DNA from: Psilocybe azurescens
Lineage: Eukaryota > Basidiomycota > Agaricomycetes > Agaricales > Agrocybaceae
NCBI GenBank assembly: GCA_023853785.1
Contig: JAJIRX010000649.1
Coordinates: 1-64,000, forward strand
DNA: 64,000 bases
Direction of reading: 5' to 3'
The notes beneath the pieces were generated by a model, which did not search any database, was not told the DNA's origin, and was given only the letters and a program-made list of their open reading frames with translations. Positions 28,974-39,052 of the stretch are shown piece by piece. A program made the position numbers and the translations under genes. Every line of letters begins with the position of its first letter. The first letter of the stretch is position 1.

Positions 28974-29924
28974 TAGGTTCAAATTGACTTTACCTTTTGC
29001 ATATCTTTTCTTACCATGCAGCTATTATTTTCCTGCAATCACCAGGCCCTATGCCCCTATCTCATTCCATATCTTTTAAATATCATATTGTAGATGTAGT
29101 TTATTAAATTAGCCATGTACTTATCTAAGGAATGGCACAGGTTTTTGAGCCCGTGCAGGTTACAGGTAAGGGTATGCACAGGTAATGGTATGGGTGATGA
29201 TTTCCGTACGCGTGAGATTTCAAATGAACCCTAGAATGTCCCAAACGGTGAAAGGGTGTAAACCATTCTGAGCTTACAATTCATAGTGAGACACAGAGGC
29301 CCTTATTTTTGCGATTGTTATCTGTAATAAACTAGTACATTATACTAGTGAAGGGTAGGAGATACGCCAGACTATTAGGCTTTGAGGCTTCACTTCCTAG
29401 TGGACCAACAAGCATAGTAGACTTTACAAACTAACTAAAGTGTAGTGTGGCCTATTAATCAGTGCTACAAATCAAAGACTACCTTTAGTTTCCTACACAG
29501 TTATCAAAGCAACCCTAACCAAGTGCCCAAGATGAATGCCCGTCCCATTGATCATGCTATTAGTCCCATGCAAGGAAGAACTCCTAAAGAAATAACCTTG
29601 GCTCTTACAAGGGGTAACACCCGTCAGTCTCTTAACAAGCAATCGCCAAGTGATGTAAACCTTATTAAGTAGCAAAGTGATCACTGTGTCCAGGCTTCAC
29701 AAAGGCTGTCCACTAAATTAGGTGATCAACCGCTCAGGGATCAGACATCACTGTGCCACATGGGTGATCACCCCATGGACCGAATATATTGGCAATTTAA
29801 ATCTTGTGTACAACCCAGCATATGACAGTCTACTAGATCCGACTATAAAAACTTATAATTTGCAATGCAGCCAACGTGAGTGAGGGATCGCCCAGCCAGT
29901 GATTGCCACACAATACTAGACATA
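28974..29924. other. Non-coding stretch with GTGATC-type motifs
   Basis: No protein is recognised. The 75-codon frame at 29445-29672 resembles nothing I know. From 29668 on there are several copies of GGTGATCACC/GGGATCGCC-like motifs, which continue after solo LTR 2. Short palindromes repeated like this often mark the subterminal part of a transposon. Confidence 0.4.
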
Positions 29925-29929
29925 ACTTG

Positions 29930-30398
29930 TGTTAGTTTTTGTGATTAAACACTTTGTTTCTAATGTTCTACACTTGATATTTGGACTTGTACAAATGGAC
30001 ACTTAGTTAGAATTCGCTCTTTTCGGTGTTTTTGCACACTGTTCTGTTAATAACTTTTTTAGAGTAAATTTATTCAAATTCTGATCACTGATCCGGAATC
30101 CCCTCGTTGAGACGGTTCCGGTGATATATAATTTGTCACGTAATTATAGGTTTGGTGTTTTGACGCAATATTGTGGACACCTATAGTCATGCCTTGCCAT
30201 TTTTAGACACTTAGCCATGTAAAAGACCAGTATTCCTACTATGTCTGAGGAAACAAAGACACTAGAACAAGATTTGGAGTCTACAGAAGCAATTTACTAT
30301 TTTCACTCATACTTGTCATTGTTGCCCATTTGAGATTTGACTCTATTGTTACTCATCAGTATAGCTACTGATTTGTGCATTATTGTCTATTTCTAACA
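29930..30398. repeat. Solo LTR 2 (469 bp)
   Basis: TGTTAG...CTAACA with the exact 5 bp duplication ACTTG (29925-29929 and 30399-30403). It differs from solo LTR 1 at only a few positions, for example the CTCATTGAG/CTCGTTGAG site and the GCCGCC/GCCTTGCC site. This implies recent activity of the parent element. No internal part of that retrotransposon is present in the window. Confidence 0.9.
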
Positions 30399-30403
30399 AC
30401 TTG

Positions 30404-31439
30404 CCTCATGATAAGGGCACCTGCTGTTCCAGGAGGTCCTAAACCAATAGCAACTGTGCTTGGGAACCTTGGTAGGGTTTCCTAGGAAATATACCCCTAA
30501 GCAATCTAGTCCCAACATGCCTTAGCCACAAGCCATCTGATAAAATAACTCGGGTGATCACTACCCAAGGAGGCACTTCCACATGGACAACAATGTTATC
30601 TTCAATAAGTGCTGTAGCCCAGGCAAACTAGTACTTTCCACTATTATAATTGGTGCAGCAAAGGCTAGGCAGCACGCAATCCATTTCCTTCCTTTTCTCT
30701 TAGTCTCTTTCAATTATCACAAGCCAAAATATCTATTTAGTCTATAAAAACAGCCCTGTATCTTAGAATAGGAACCAAGTAATCTACACCCCAGATTTGA
30801 TATCAGAATTTACTCTGAATAAGAATTCTAGTGTTAACACTTTGAGGACTAGTGATTTGTGTAATAGGAGATTGAACACTGCAGTTCACCTTAAGCAATT
30901 AGGCGCTACCTGGTTTTGTGAGCCATCACCATTGTTATGTTCAATGTCAGGTCTATTAGACTTGATAAGCAGGCTTTTATAAGTCATCTGTGGACTGCCC
31001 TGGGGATTGTTAAGTACAGGTTGGAACCCTATATGGCTAGCAATTGCTCATAGTAACTAGAGATGACTGTCAGAGAACTCTAACTGTTCAGGACATTGCC
31101 TATAGTAAGACTGCCCTGGGGATTATTAAGTATGGGTGGGAACCCTATAAAGGCTAGTGATTGCTCATATGTAGTAACTAGGGACAACTGTCAGAGAAAT
31201 CTGACTGTTTTCAGGATGTTGCCTATAGTAAACTAAGGACTGTGGACTAGTGTGCCCAGTTGCTTATAGAAACTAAGGATCTACTACATGTTAATACAGG
31301 TGATCGCTTATAGTGTTTGATAAAGTTTGAGTTTGGGTTTTATAAAGAGAACTGTTAAGTGTCCTGTGTACACTTGCCCCCAAAAGTGATCCCCTTGATA
31401 TTGGTGATCGCCCTCACATGAGAGATCACCTTTACTATT
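30404..31439. other. Repeat debris with a tandem duplication and GTGATC motifs
   Basis: Two diverged tandem copies of a unit of about 120 bp lie at 30992-31108 and 31109-31230; both begin CTGCCCTGGGGATT and end TTGCCTATAGTAA. GGTGATCGC/GTGATCACC motifs recur at 30552, 31302, 31386, 31405 and 31423. No convincing protein is encoded. Confidence 0.5.
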
Positions 31440-31647
31440 TGTAAGCACTAAACAGGACAGACTGGCTAGGATACAAATGTCAATGAGTATCTATGTGTAA
31501 GGAGAGCTAGTAATATTAAACATACCTCAGTGGACATCAAGAATGAACAACTGAGGAAAGAAGAGAAGAGGAGATGAAACGAAGAGTGTTGTTGGTTGGT
31601 CAGGTGATTGATTACTAAGGGAGAGCAGATAGGGAACTCGTCCAACA
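31440..31647 (-). repeat. 3' LTR of second copia element (208 bp)
   Basis: On the plus strand it runs from TGTAAGCACTAAACAGG to GTCCAACA, so on the coding strand it is TGTTGGAC...GTGCTTACA. The start of the same sequence (TGTAAGCACTAGACAGG) reappears at 42657, which supports the LTR assignment. Confidence 0.78.
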
Positions 31648-31785
31648 CACCCCCACATGTATGACTGTAAAGACTGGAAGGAATATATGCAGAGAAAGAA
31701 AGAAAAAATTAGGAAATTAAAATATATAGAGAAAAGGTGAATCATGAGAAAGATAAAATATAAGAGATGGGAAAGAAAGTTTTTA

Positions 31786-32008
31786 TGGAATGGGAACGAT
31801 ACCAAGGGAATCATGATGTTTCAAAAATAAGGGAACAGCTAAAGGTTTTGTAAAAATATCGGCAGTCATGTCGGCTGTTGGAATCCAGTGTGTGTTGAAA
31901 GAGCCATCATTGATCTTTTCTCGTATGAAATGATAGCGTACATCAATGTGTTTTGAACGTGTAGTTGTTGTATCATAGTTTGCCATGCAGATGGTGCTTT
32001 GGTTGTTG
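31786..32008 (-). pseudogene. Copia RNase H, C-terminal part
   Basis: It reads YCNNQSTICMANYDTTTT, then SKHIDVRYHFIREKI and DIFTKPLAVPLF, the standard end of copia RNase H. It is separated by element D from the preceding part, which ends in a DNQ block at 36755-36770. The same C(D/N)NQ coding site is present on both sides of D because of the target duplication. Confidence 0.83.
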
Positions 32009-32311
32009 CAGTACTTTACAGTGCCCACGGGTACCGGTCAGAACCGCTTGGACCCAGTCGGAACTGATCAGAACTGGTCGGAATCCACTTGGACCCACTT
32101 GGAACCGGTCGGAATTTCTCATAATGTACTTAATCAGTGTATAATACAATGCTTAGTCAGTATTACATAATAATGGCTTACATAAGCTTATAAATAATAT
32201 ATTGAAATCACATGATATAGTCTGCTTAGTCAGTATTACATAATATTTCTTACATAAGCTCTTAAGTAATCATTCAGGTCACATGATATTTGTAATAAAT
32301 GCGAAATTATA

Positions 32312-32870
32312 AAATACACTCAACAGGAATTGAACCAACAGCTTCATATATATTAATTCTATACACTGCTGGGACCGAAAAATTCTGCGAATGCAGATTC
32401 CATGCAAAATCAGTTGTCGTGACACAAAGTATTGTAATTTGCAAAATGAATAATTTTAAATCAAATCAGCCTTGAGCAAAGACAATAAGAACTGTAACAG
32501 AGATTAAAGTTCTACCTAAATATGGCAATTTGCAAAACACACTATTTTACCGAATGCAGAATACAATAAGAATGATAAATTCTGCAGTGGCTGAGAAAAT
32601 AAAATTTGTCTGCCAGTGCAGAATTTATCATTTTTATTGTGTTCTTGCAACATGCAAAATCGTATATTCTGCAAATTACCATATTCAGGTAGAATTTTAA
32701 TCTCTGTTACAGTTCTTATTGTCTTTGCTCAAGGCTGATTTGATTTAAAATTATTCATTTTGCAAATTACAATACTTTGTGTCACGACAACTGATTTTGC
32801 ATGGAATCTGCATTCCGCAGAATTTTTCGGTCCCAGCAGTGATACACACATTACCAACTACACTATTATT
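32312..32870 (-). ncRNA. tRNA-like unit in element D, split by a MITE
   Basis: The minus strand reads GTAGTTGGTAATG (A-box-like; 32870-32850), then the 478 bp MITE, then CTGTTGGTTCAATTCC (B-box; 32342-32325), and a weak T4 terminator after GTGTA. The uninterrupted homologue is at 38661-38731 in E. The unit points to the left end of D, 303 bp away. Confidence 0.5.
32364..32841. mobile_element. 478 bp fold-back MITE
   Basis: The ends are CACTGCTGGGACCG and CGGTCCCAGCAGTG. The two arms are nearly perfect inverted copies over more than 160 bp and remain similar almost to the centre, so the whole element can fold on itself. ATA flanks both ends (32361-32363, 32842-32844). Element E shows the corresponding site without the insertion. 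No coding capacity. Confidence 0.88.
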
Positions 32871-33125
32871 GCTTGTGGTATTATCAACATTTTATGAATT
32901 ATATACCATTCTTTACAACACCCAATAATATATTCTGGCACTTCCTCTGAAGCTATACCCACATATTATATATCAAAATGATCAGAAAATTGAGTGCAAT
33001 GCATCTGTAATTACATCATCATCAGAATATCATGTCAGCATGTTCAATATACAAAATACTGTAAATTTGAATATATATAGATATTGTAAACTACATTTTG
33101 CAACAAAATAGCACTCTGTTAGCTA

Positions 33126-36100
33126 CAGTCATTCACCAGCAAACGATACACTGAAAATGGCACAGATTTTATACATCTAAATATGTAGACTCTACAAACA
33201 TGACAAGTACAGTAGGGTGGGAATCATCGATATAAGTAAAAGAAAAAAAGAACAGCCAAAATCAATGAGAAGTGGGGTTGCTACGCCGAAATCAATGTTA
33301 GGAACCAGAAATGACCATATACGGTGAATAAGATACGCACGCAAAGTCCGGCATCACACGTCACAGCTGTGATAAGCGGCGATAAGATGAGTCACTCGCT
33401 GTCATCGTCGTCGTTGCTGTTGTCGCTGCCGCTGCCACCGCTTTCAGAGGGCTCTTCCTCATCTTCCTCGTCGTCTTCCTCACCATCCTCCTCCTCACCA
33501 GGCACTTGAACACTTCGGCCAGCAAGGAAATCCTTCAACAACGGTGGAGGAACCCGTTTTGGAATAGCGGCCATAACGGGCTTTTTAGTCCCAGTTGCAC
33601 CACCTCCACCACGCCCCATGCCCTCGTCCACGCCCCCTCGTCCGGCGCCCGGTCTTCACATTGGCAGCTTTCCATGCTGCCAATGCTTTCTCGTACTTTG
33701 CTGCCTCACGCTCCTTGCATGCTTTGCGCTTGTTCTCAGCTCGCTGCCACTCCTCCTTTGCCACTTTCCAGGCCTCTTTGCATCCTTCCTACTCTCTTTT
33801 TCCCTTTCGTCTGCCCCGGCGCCCCCCTTCTCAAGATTTACTCGCTGCTCGTAGAAGTTATCCCCAGTTAAGAGACATGGCAAACCCTCTAGAAGTGTCC
33901 TTTGACCCTTCTTCCCCTTCTTCTCTTCCCGAACTGGAGTGCGCCTTTCGCATTTCCACAATAAACTTCATTCAGCAAATTCCCTGCCTGCAGGGCAATG
34001 TTTCGGTTCGTGAGGTCTTCATTTGTTTTCTGGTATTCTTGAAGAGCAGCGAGGAGTAGGATCTCAGTTTCTGTTTTAGGCTCGATGGCAAGGAGAGGAG
34101 ATGGTTTGGGATGGAAGATGGTCTGGGTGATGGTGGTGGGCATTGTGTCATGCGATGTGGTCAACGTGGTTGAGATGAGGTGAGCAATTTTAGTTTGAGA
34201 CAGTCCCTCAACCGCTTCGTTGATCACATTATGTTTGGTCATTGATGGACCAGCAATCGGGCCATCGGAAATGACATCAGGTACCTCTTCAGTGTCATTA
34301 AGCTTTGCAAGCTTTGAACATTGTTGTGAGGACATTGATGGCTGGATCTTCAGGTGGGACAGGAACGTGTGCCTCGCATGATGTTTCTGTGCTTGGGGCA
34401 AGCATGTCTGTGGTGACAACATGTGGATTAAATGGCCAGATGCCGGTCTTCTTGAAGGCAGCTTTGATATTCTCAGGTGTGAGTGCACGAACATGGGCTC
34501 TTCCGTAGACAACGAGGAAGCTATTCTTGTCCATAGCTGCCCCGTTCTCTCAAGCCACTTGTCGCGCTCCTCTCCGATGAATTTCTTCAGTGGTGAGAAG
34601 ATAACCACATCGAGACCCTGGTAGACGTGGGTGGAGTGTGGGATGTAGCATAGAACAATAATGTAGTGTTCCCGTGCATAAAGAAGGAAGGCGACAGTAT
34701 AGTGGGAGTTATGGCCGTCCACGAGGAGTAGGCGATATTCGCCTGGCTGGACTTTATGCTTGGTTTGTTCGTCGAAGATCTTGATCCATTCAGCTCCAAT
34801 TTCACCGCTCGTCCAGCCTTTCTTCTGGTACCCAATACTAAGCTAACTGTTAGATAAAACAGAGTGATTTTGGGGGCTGACTCACGATGCATTGAGAGGA
34901 TTATTTTCTCCCCAACTAACTTGGTACGCGGCACCCTTAAAAATGACAGCAGGTGGCAGTGATGTCCCGTCTGCACAGATAGTTACAATGACTGTTGTGT
35001 TTTCTCGGGTGCCAGCCTTTTGTTGGTATTGCGGTCCTTTCTTTTGCGTGAAGTGGCAACACGCTCGCGCTCTCCACCACGACTCTGGACTCCAACTTCA
35101 TCTGAGCCAAAGCTTGTTGCTGGCTTAATCCTGTAGTTGTCGACAGTGTCCTCAAGAAGGGTCCAATAGTAGGCATTTGCATTTGGGTTAACAGCCCGTC
35201 CACGTTTGTCTTCAAGAGGACGAGAGTCCACCATCTTAACACGATCAGAATGTCGCTGCATGAAACGAGCTGTCCAATTCTTGCCCACACCTTCCAGTGG
35301 AAATTTGGCCCCAATGCAAGCACGAACAATGAGGTCAACATGCTCTTTGATACGACGGTGGCTCTCAGGCCAACCTCGCCGACCAATCTCAATAAGGAAG
35401 TTAACAACAAGCTCTTCCTCAATGTCTGTGAGCCAACGACGGAATTCCTGGGCCTCTGTACGAGTGCGGCCACCAGCAGACAAGCGAGCCAAGGTGGCAT
35501 GACTAAGGTGGATTTTGACACCTTTCTCATCAAAATATAACTTCTCAAAATCTTTACAGATTGTGCAAAGTCCACAACGAGTACGAGGGTCTGGTTTCTC
35601 AAGCTCAGCAAGATAAGCCTTGAGTGCACGTGACATAAGATGAGCACGTTCTCGCTCATTGACTGCAGCCTTTTCTGCATCAGATTTGGTGCGGCCAGCC
35701 ATTGGAAGGGTAAGGTGCAATAAAGAATAGTGTGGGGTTGAGATACTGAGGTCTGAAAATGACACTGGTATATATAAAAACTCTTGCACAATGGACATGC
35801 ATTCACCATGAGTTTGACCGCAATTTTGCACAGTTTCTTGAGTTTTGCACAGTCAATTCAACTGAGAGAAGTGTAGTTTCAGCCTGAAAAAGTCTCTTAA
35901 TACTAAAGCAATTATTACAAGTGATTACCTCCTTAATATTGCTTCAAAACTGTTTGTTGTCCATCAAAAATTCAAGTTCCTGTAAATTGGCAAAATCTCA
36001 AACAGAACATTGGATGTTCCGAAATTATTAGCCATTAATTTCCCAAAATTGTTACATATGTCGATATACATTATTTCTACAATTCCGGTGCACTTTATTT

Positions 36101-36193
36101 CGAGATGAAAAGTGCACTTGTCATCTCAGGAAGATGGAAACAAGTTTAATTGTCTCACTATCACATGGTGCCTCATTGGGCGGTGAATGACTG
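33126..36193 (-). mobile_element. Pogo-type DNA transposon (3068 bp)
   Basis: The terminal inverted repeats CAGTCATTCACC and GGTGAATGACTG are flanked by TA (33124-33125 and 36194-36195), the target site of Tc1/mariner-pogo elements. The interior encodes a DDE_1 transposase on the minus strand. It is nested in element D. Confidence 0.87.
33392..35702 (-). pseudogene. Pogo-type transposase (DDE_1, CENP-B-like DNA binding)
   Basis: The start is the ATG at 35702 (MAGRTKSDAEKAAVNERERA). The N-part (to 34983) has a helix-turn-helix/CENP-B-like region (TDIEEELVVNFLIEIGRRGW, and RHSDRVKMVDSRPLE). The catalytic part contains CADGTSLPPAVIFKG (first Asp, about 34975-34930), LLVDGHNSHYTVAFLL (second Asp, about 34725) and HVYQGLDVVIFSPLKK (third Asp, about 34610). 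An intron probably lies near 34830-34880. The C-terminus is a strongly acidic tail (33510-33392; runs of E/D). Frame changes at about 34980, 34450 and 33900 make it doubtful that the gene is active as written. Confidence 0.82.
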
Positions 36194-36754
36194 TATATAT
36201 TAATAGTGTTACGATAATAGAAATTAATGGAATACAAAGATTAATTTTATTCAAGACATTTAGATTATATAAGCACAGATTTATATGAAAAATAGGTATT
36301 TCTTTACCAGAAATTTTTCAATTTTATATAACTATTACATAAACATATTCTCCTCAATTTTACAATTCTAACAATACCAAATTTGTCACAAACTGTTGAG
36401 ATCTATGTATACTTTTTGTGTTATTACTTGCTGAGCTGTAAATAGTATGCTGACATAATATAGTTCCGCTTGGTACCACTCGGATTCCACTCAGAATTGG
36501 GTCTAATTGGGTTTCAAATTTGATGAATTCCACTTGGATTCCGGTCGGATTCTGATCAGATTTTGGTCGGACTTGTTAACAGTGGAACCGGTCGGTACCA
36601 GTGGTTCCCGATCGGAATCCAGTCAGAATCCGGTCGGAAAAATTTGGAAATTTTACTGCTAATTTGGCAGGGACACTGCCAAATAAAATTCCAGTCGGAA
36701 CCGGTCAGATTCCAACCGGTTCCGATTGGTACCTGTGGGGAGTGTAAAGACCTT

Positions 36755-38033
36755 GGTTGTCATAGGAGTGGGAAAGGCTTTGGTAGGGGCAGTGATATAC
36801 TGAGTAGAAAAAGACGCATCCAAAGAGCTTCTTGTAATGTGTATGACATAGCGTAGTATTCGGCTTCCGTAGACAATAAAGCGACGACCTTCTGTTTAGA
36901 TGCAGACCAAGATACTAGACATCCAGTGTAGTAGAAACAGTATCCTGAGATGCTTTTCCTGTCCTTCTCATCAGAGGCCCAGTCAGCATTGGTAAGTGCA
37001 CAGCCTTTCACATATGGAGTGACAATGTCAGGTATGCGATTGGTCAATGTAGCATCAAATACCATGCCATAGTCGATCGTGCAAGGTATCTGAGGACACC
37101 TTTGCTGCCAGTAGATGTGTCTGCATTGGATTTGCATTGGATTTGCATTGTATTGACTGAGGGCCATGGCTGCATAGGCTATATCAGGGCATGTACATAT
37201 AGCAAGATATGTGATGCTGCTGATTAGACATTGGTAATTGATTTTTATGTCTGCGTCGTCGATGGCTGGTACTGCATTAGCAGGGGCTGAAGGAATTTTG
37301 TGAGGAGGTTGCAAGAGGGGGACTTTGGATGGCGTGCATTTGATCATTCCCAGTGTAAGAGTTCATAGAGGAGTGGTTTCTGCAATATCCAAAGTTTTCG
37401 GTTTGCCCGGTCTCAGGTGATGCAGTTGCCCAGATACATGGATACAGGTCCCATGTCAACGATTTTGAGGTTGTGAAGGAGCTTGCAAATGAACCAAAGG
37501 TATAGTGCAGTAGAGTTGGTTATTACCAGCCCATCATCGACATGTACTCGTACAATGAGAAATAATCGATTACCCTCAGCAGGCATTTGGATGGATGAAT
37601 CTGGAGGAGTAGACCAGTATCCAATGAATACTGCATGGTCAACCTCACAGCGAGATAAGCCAAGCCGCAGGAGAAGTTTGAAAAGGAGAGTGTAGAATTC
37701 ATAGGCCGGATTGTCTCAGGCCATACAGAGCCACTAATAAGCGAAGGACAGTATGGGGATCAGCTTCAGGAAAACCCAGAATCTGTTTAACATAGATGGA
37801 GTAGGAAAGCTTAGCATGTAGAAAGGCTGTCTTGACATCAAAAACTCATGATTTTGTAGTTGTGTAGGTTGGCGAATGCAAGAATGATGTGTATGCTGGG
37901 CTGTTTGACAACTGGGGCATAAGTAGCGCTGTAGTCAACGCCTTCATGTTGGCTGAAACCTTTTCTTCACCTCTCCAAATGGTGCCATTGGGGTGAAACT
38001 TGAAAGCATAAGTCCATCAAACACCGATAGTTT
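36755..38033 (-). pseudogene. Copia RT (C-terminal half) and RNase H N-terminal part
   Basis: The minus strand reads LIVRVHVDDGLVITNSTALY around 37560-37500, which carries the RT active-site aspartate pair (HVDD instead of the usual YVDD). RNase H follows as GCALTNADWASDEKDRKSIS and KQKVVALLSTEAEYYAMSYT (37000-36835). Upstream, at 38030-37980, FKFHPNGTIW leads into the E insertion. Stops at about 37700 and 37900 break the frame. Confidence 0.8.
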
Positions 38034-38408
38034 GAGGACTTGTCACTCCCCACGTGTTCTGATTAGTGCTGATCGGAAAATCTCAATTTCCGATCAGTTC
38101 TGATCAGGACCTAAAACATTTTCACCACCCAAATGGCCTGCGATTGCCCAAATTTTTGGCTGAACAGATCTGAACAGATCTGATCAGAAAACTTCGAACT
38201 GATCAGCTAACTCAGAAACTGAGTCAATTATTTTCAACAAAAACTGAGTGGTACTACTCAGCTCCAGGTCAGATTATCTGTAATAAAAAAAATGTCACAT
38301 ACCAGAAGTTAAAAGATCTGCACCTAATTTGGTACTGTCTGCAGTACATACAAAAGGAAATCCTTGTTTGAAGTGAGCATTCAATACTCAAGTAATAAAA
38401 TTTAAAAA

Positions 38409-38470
38409 TACATTCATTAAAAATTGAACCCAGGGCTGCAGACAAGTCACATAACTTGAACTTTACAGTA
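38409..38470 (-). ncRNA. tRNA-like unit 1 in element E (left-facing)
   Basis: The minus strand has CAGCCCTGGGTTCAATTTT (B-box-like), followed after a few bases by T5 (38404-38408). The preceding A-box is weak. The flanking TAAAATTTAAAAATACATT context matches the 3' side of the units in A, B and D. It lies 375 bp from the left end. Confidence 0.42.
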
Positions 38471-38660
38471 TTTTGCATATTAAACATGCTAACATAATTT
38501 TCATATGATGAGATAATTACTAGCATATTGCCCTCAATTTTCTGATTATTTTGATATATAATATGTGGATATAGCTTGAGAGAAAGTGCCAGAATATATT
38601 ATTGGGTGTTGTAAAGAAGGGTATATAATTCATTAAATGTGAAAGATATCACAAAGCATT

Positions 38661-38731
38661 AATAGTGTAGTCGGTAAAGTATGTGTAGAATTAGTATATA
38701 TAAAACTGTTGGTTCAATTCCTGTTGAGTGC
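38661..38731 (+). ncRNA. tRNA-like unit 2 in element E (right-facing)
   Basis: TAGTGTAGTCGGTAAAG (A-box-like) and CTGTTGGTTCAATTCCTG (good B-box) are spaced as in a tRNA of about 71 nt, followed by GCATTTTAT with a T4 stretch. It is the homologue of the split unit in D. It lies 321 bp from the right end. Confidence 0.55.
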
Positions 38732-39052
38732 ATTTTATAATTTCGCATTTATTACAAATATCATGTGACTTTAATAGATTATGTAAGAGCTTATGTAATG
38801 CTGACTAAGCAAAATATTATGTGATTTTGATAGCATATTTAAAGCTTATGTAAGAAACTATTATGTAATGCTGACTAAGCACAAATATATCATGTGACTT
38901 CAGCACTTACAGTTTATTATGTCTGTATACGACAATTTCTGAGTAGATCTGTGCAGAACTGTATAGTTCTGTTCAGATCTACTCAGATCTGCTCAGAGCT
39001 TACTCAGCGCTGAGTAGTGCTGATCAGAGCTTGTGGGGAGTGTAAAGTACTG

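Larger units (their letters stand above)
32009..36754 (-). mobile_element. Element D: TIR transposon with tRNA-like unit, hosting a MITE and a pogo transposon
   Basis: On the minus strand it starts AAGGTCTTTACACTCCCCAC and ends GTGGGCACTGTAAAGTACTG in the consensus of the group, with GGTACC next to each end. The subterminal motif is CGGTCGGAA/GGAACCGG, at both ends. The flanks are GGTTGTTG (32001-32008) and GGTTGTCA (36755-36762), a 6/8 match; a perfect TTGGTTGT pair overlaps them. After removing the fold-back MITE and the pogo element, D is only about 1.2 kb, so it is non-autonomous. About 700 bp (32150-33080) are homologous to element E in inverted orientation. Confidence 0.8.
38034..39052 (+). 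mobile_element. Element E: 1019 bp non-autonomous TIR transposon with two outward tRNA-like units
   Basis: Exact 8 bp duplication GATAGTTT (38026-38033 and 39053-39060). Left end GAGGACTTGTCACTCCCCAC; right end GTGGGGAGTGTAAAGTACTG. The subterminal motif is (T)CTGATCAGA / AGATCTG. The tRNA-like units are 38409-38470 (minus) and 38661-38731 (plus). No ORF. It is inserted in the RT region of the second copia element. Confidence 0.87.

Noticed and set aside
29445..29672. 75-codon frame as gag of the solo-LTR retrotransposon
   Set aside because: The adjacent LTR is solo with its own target duplication, so this frame lies outside it; no gag motif seen.
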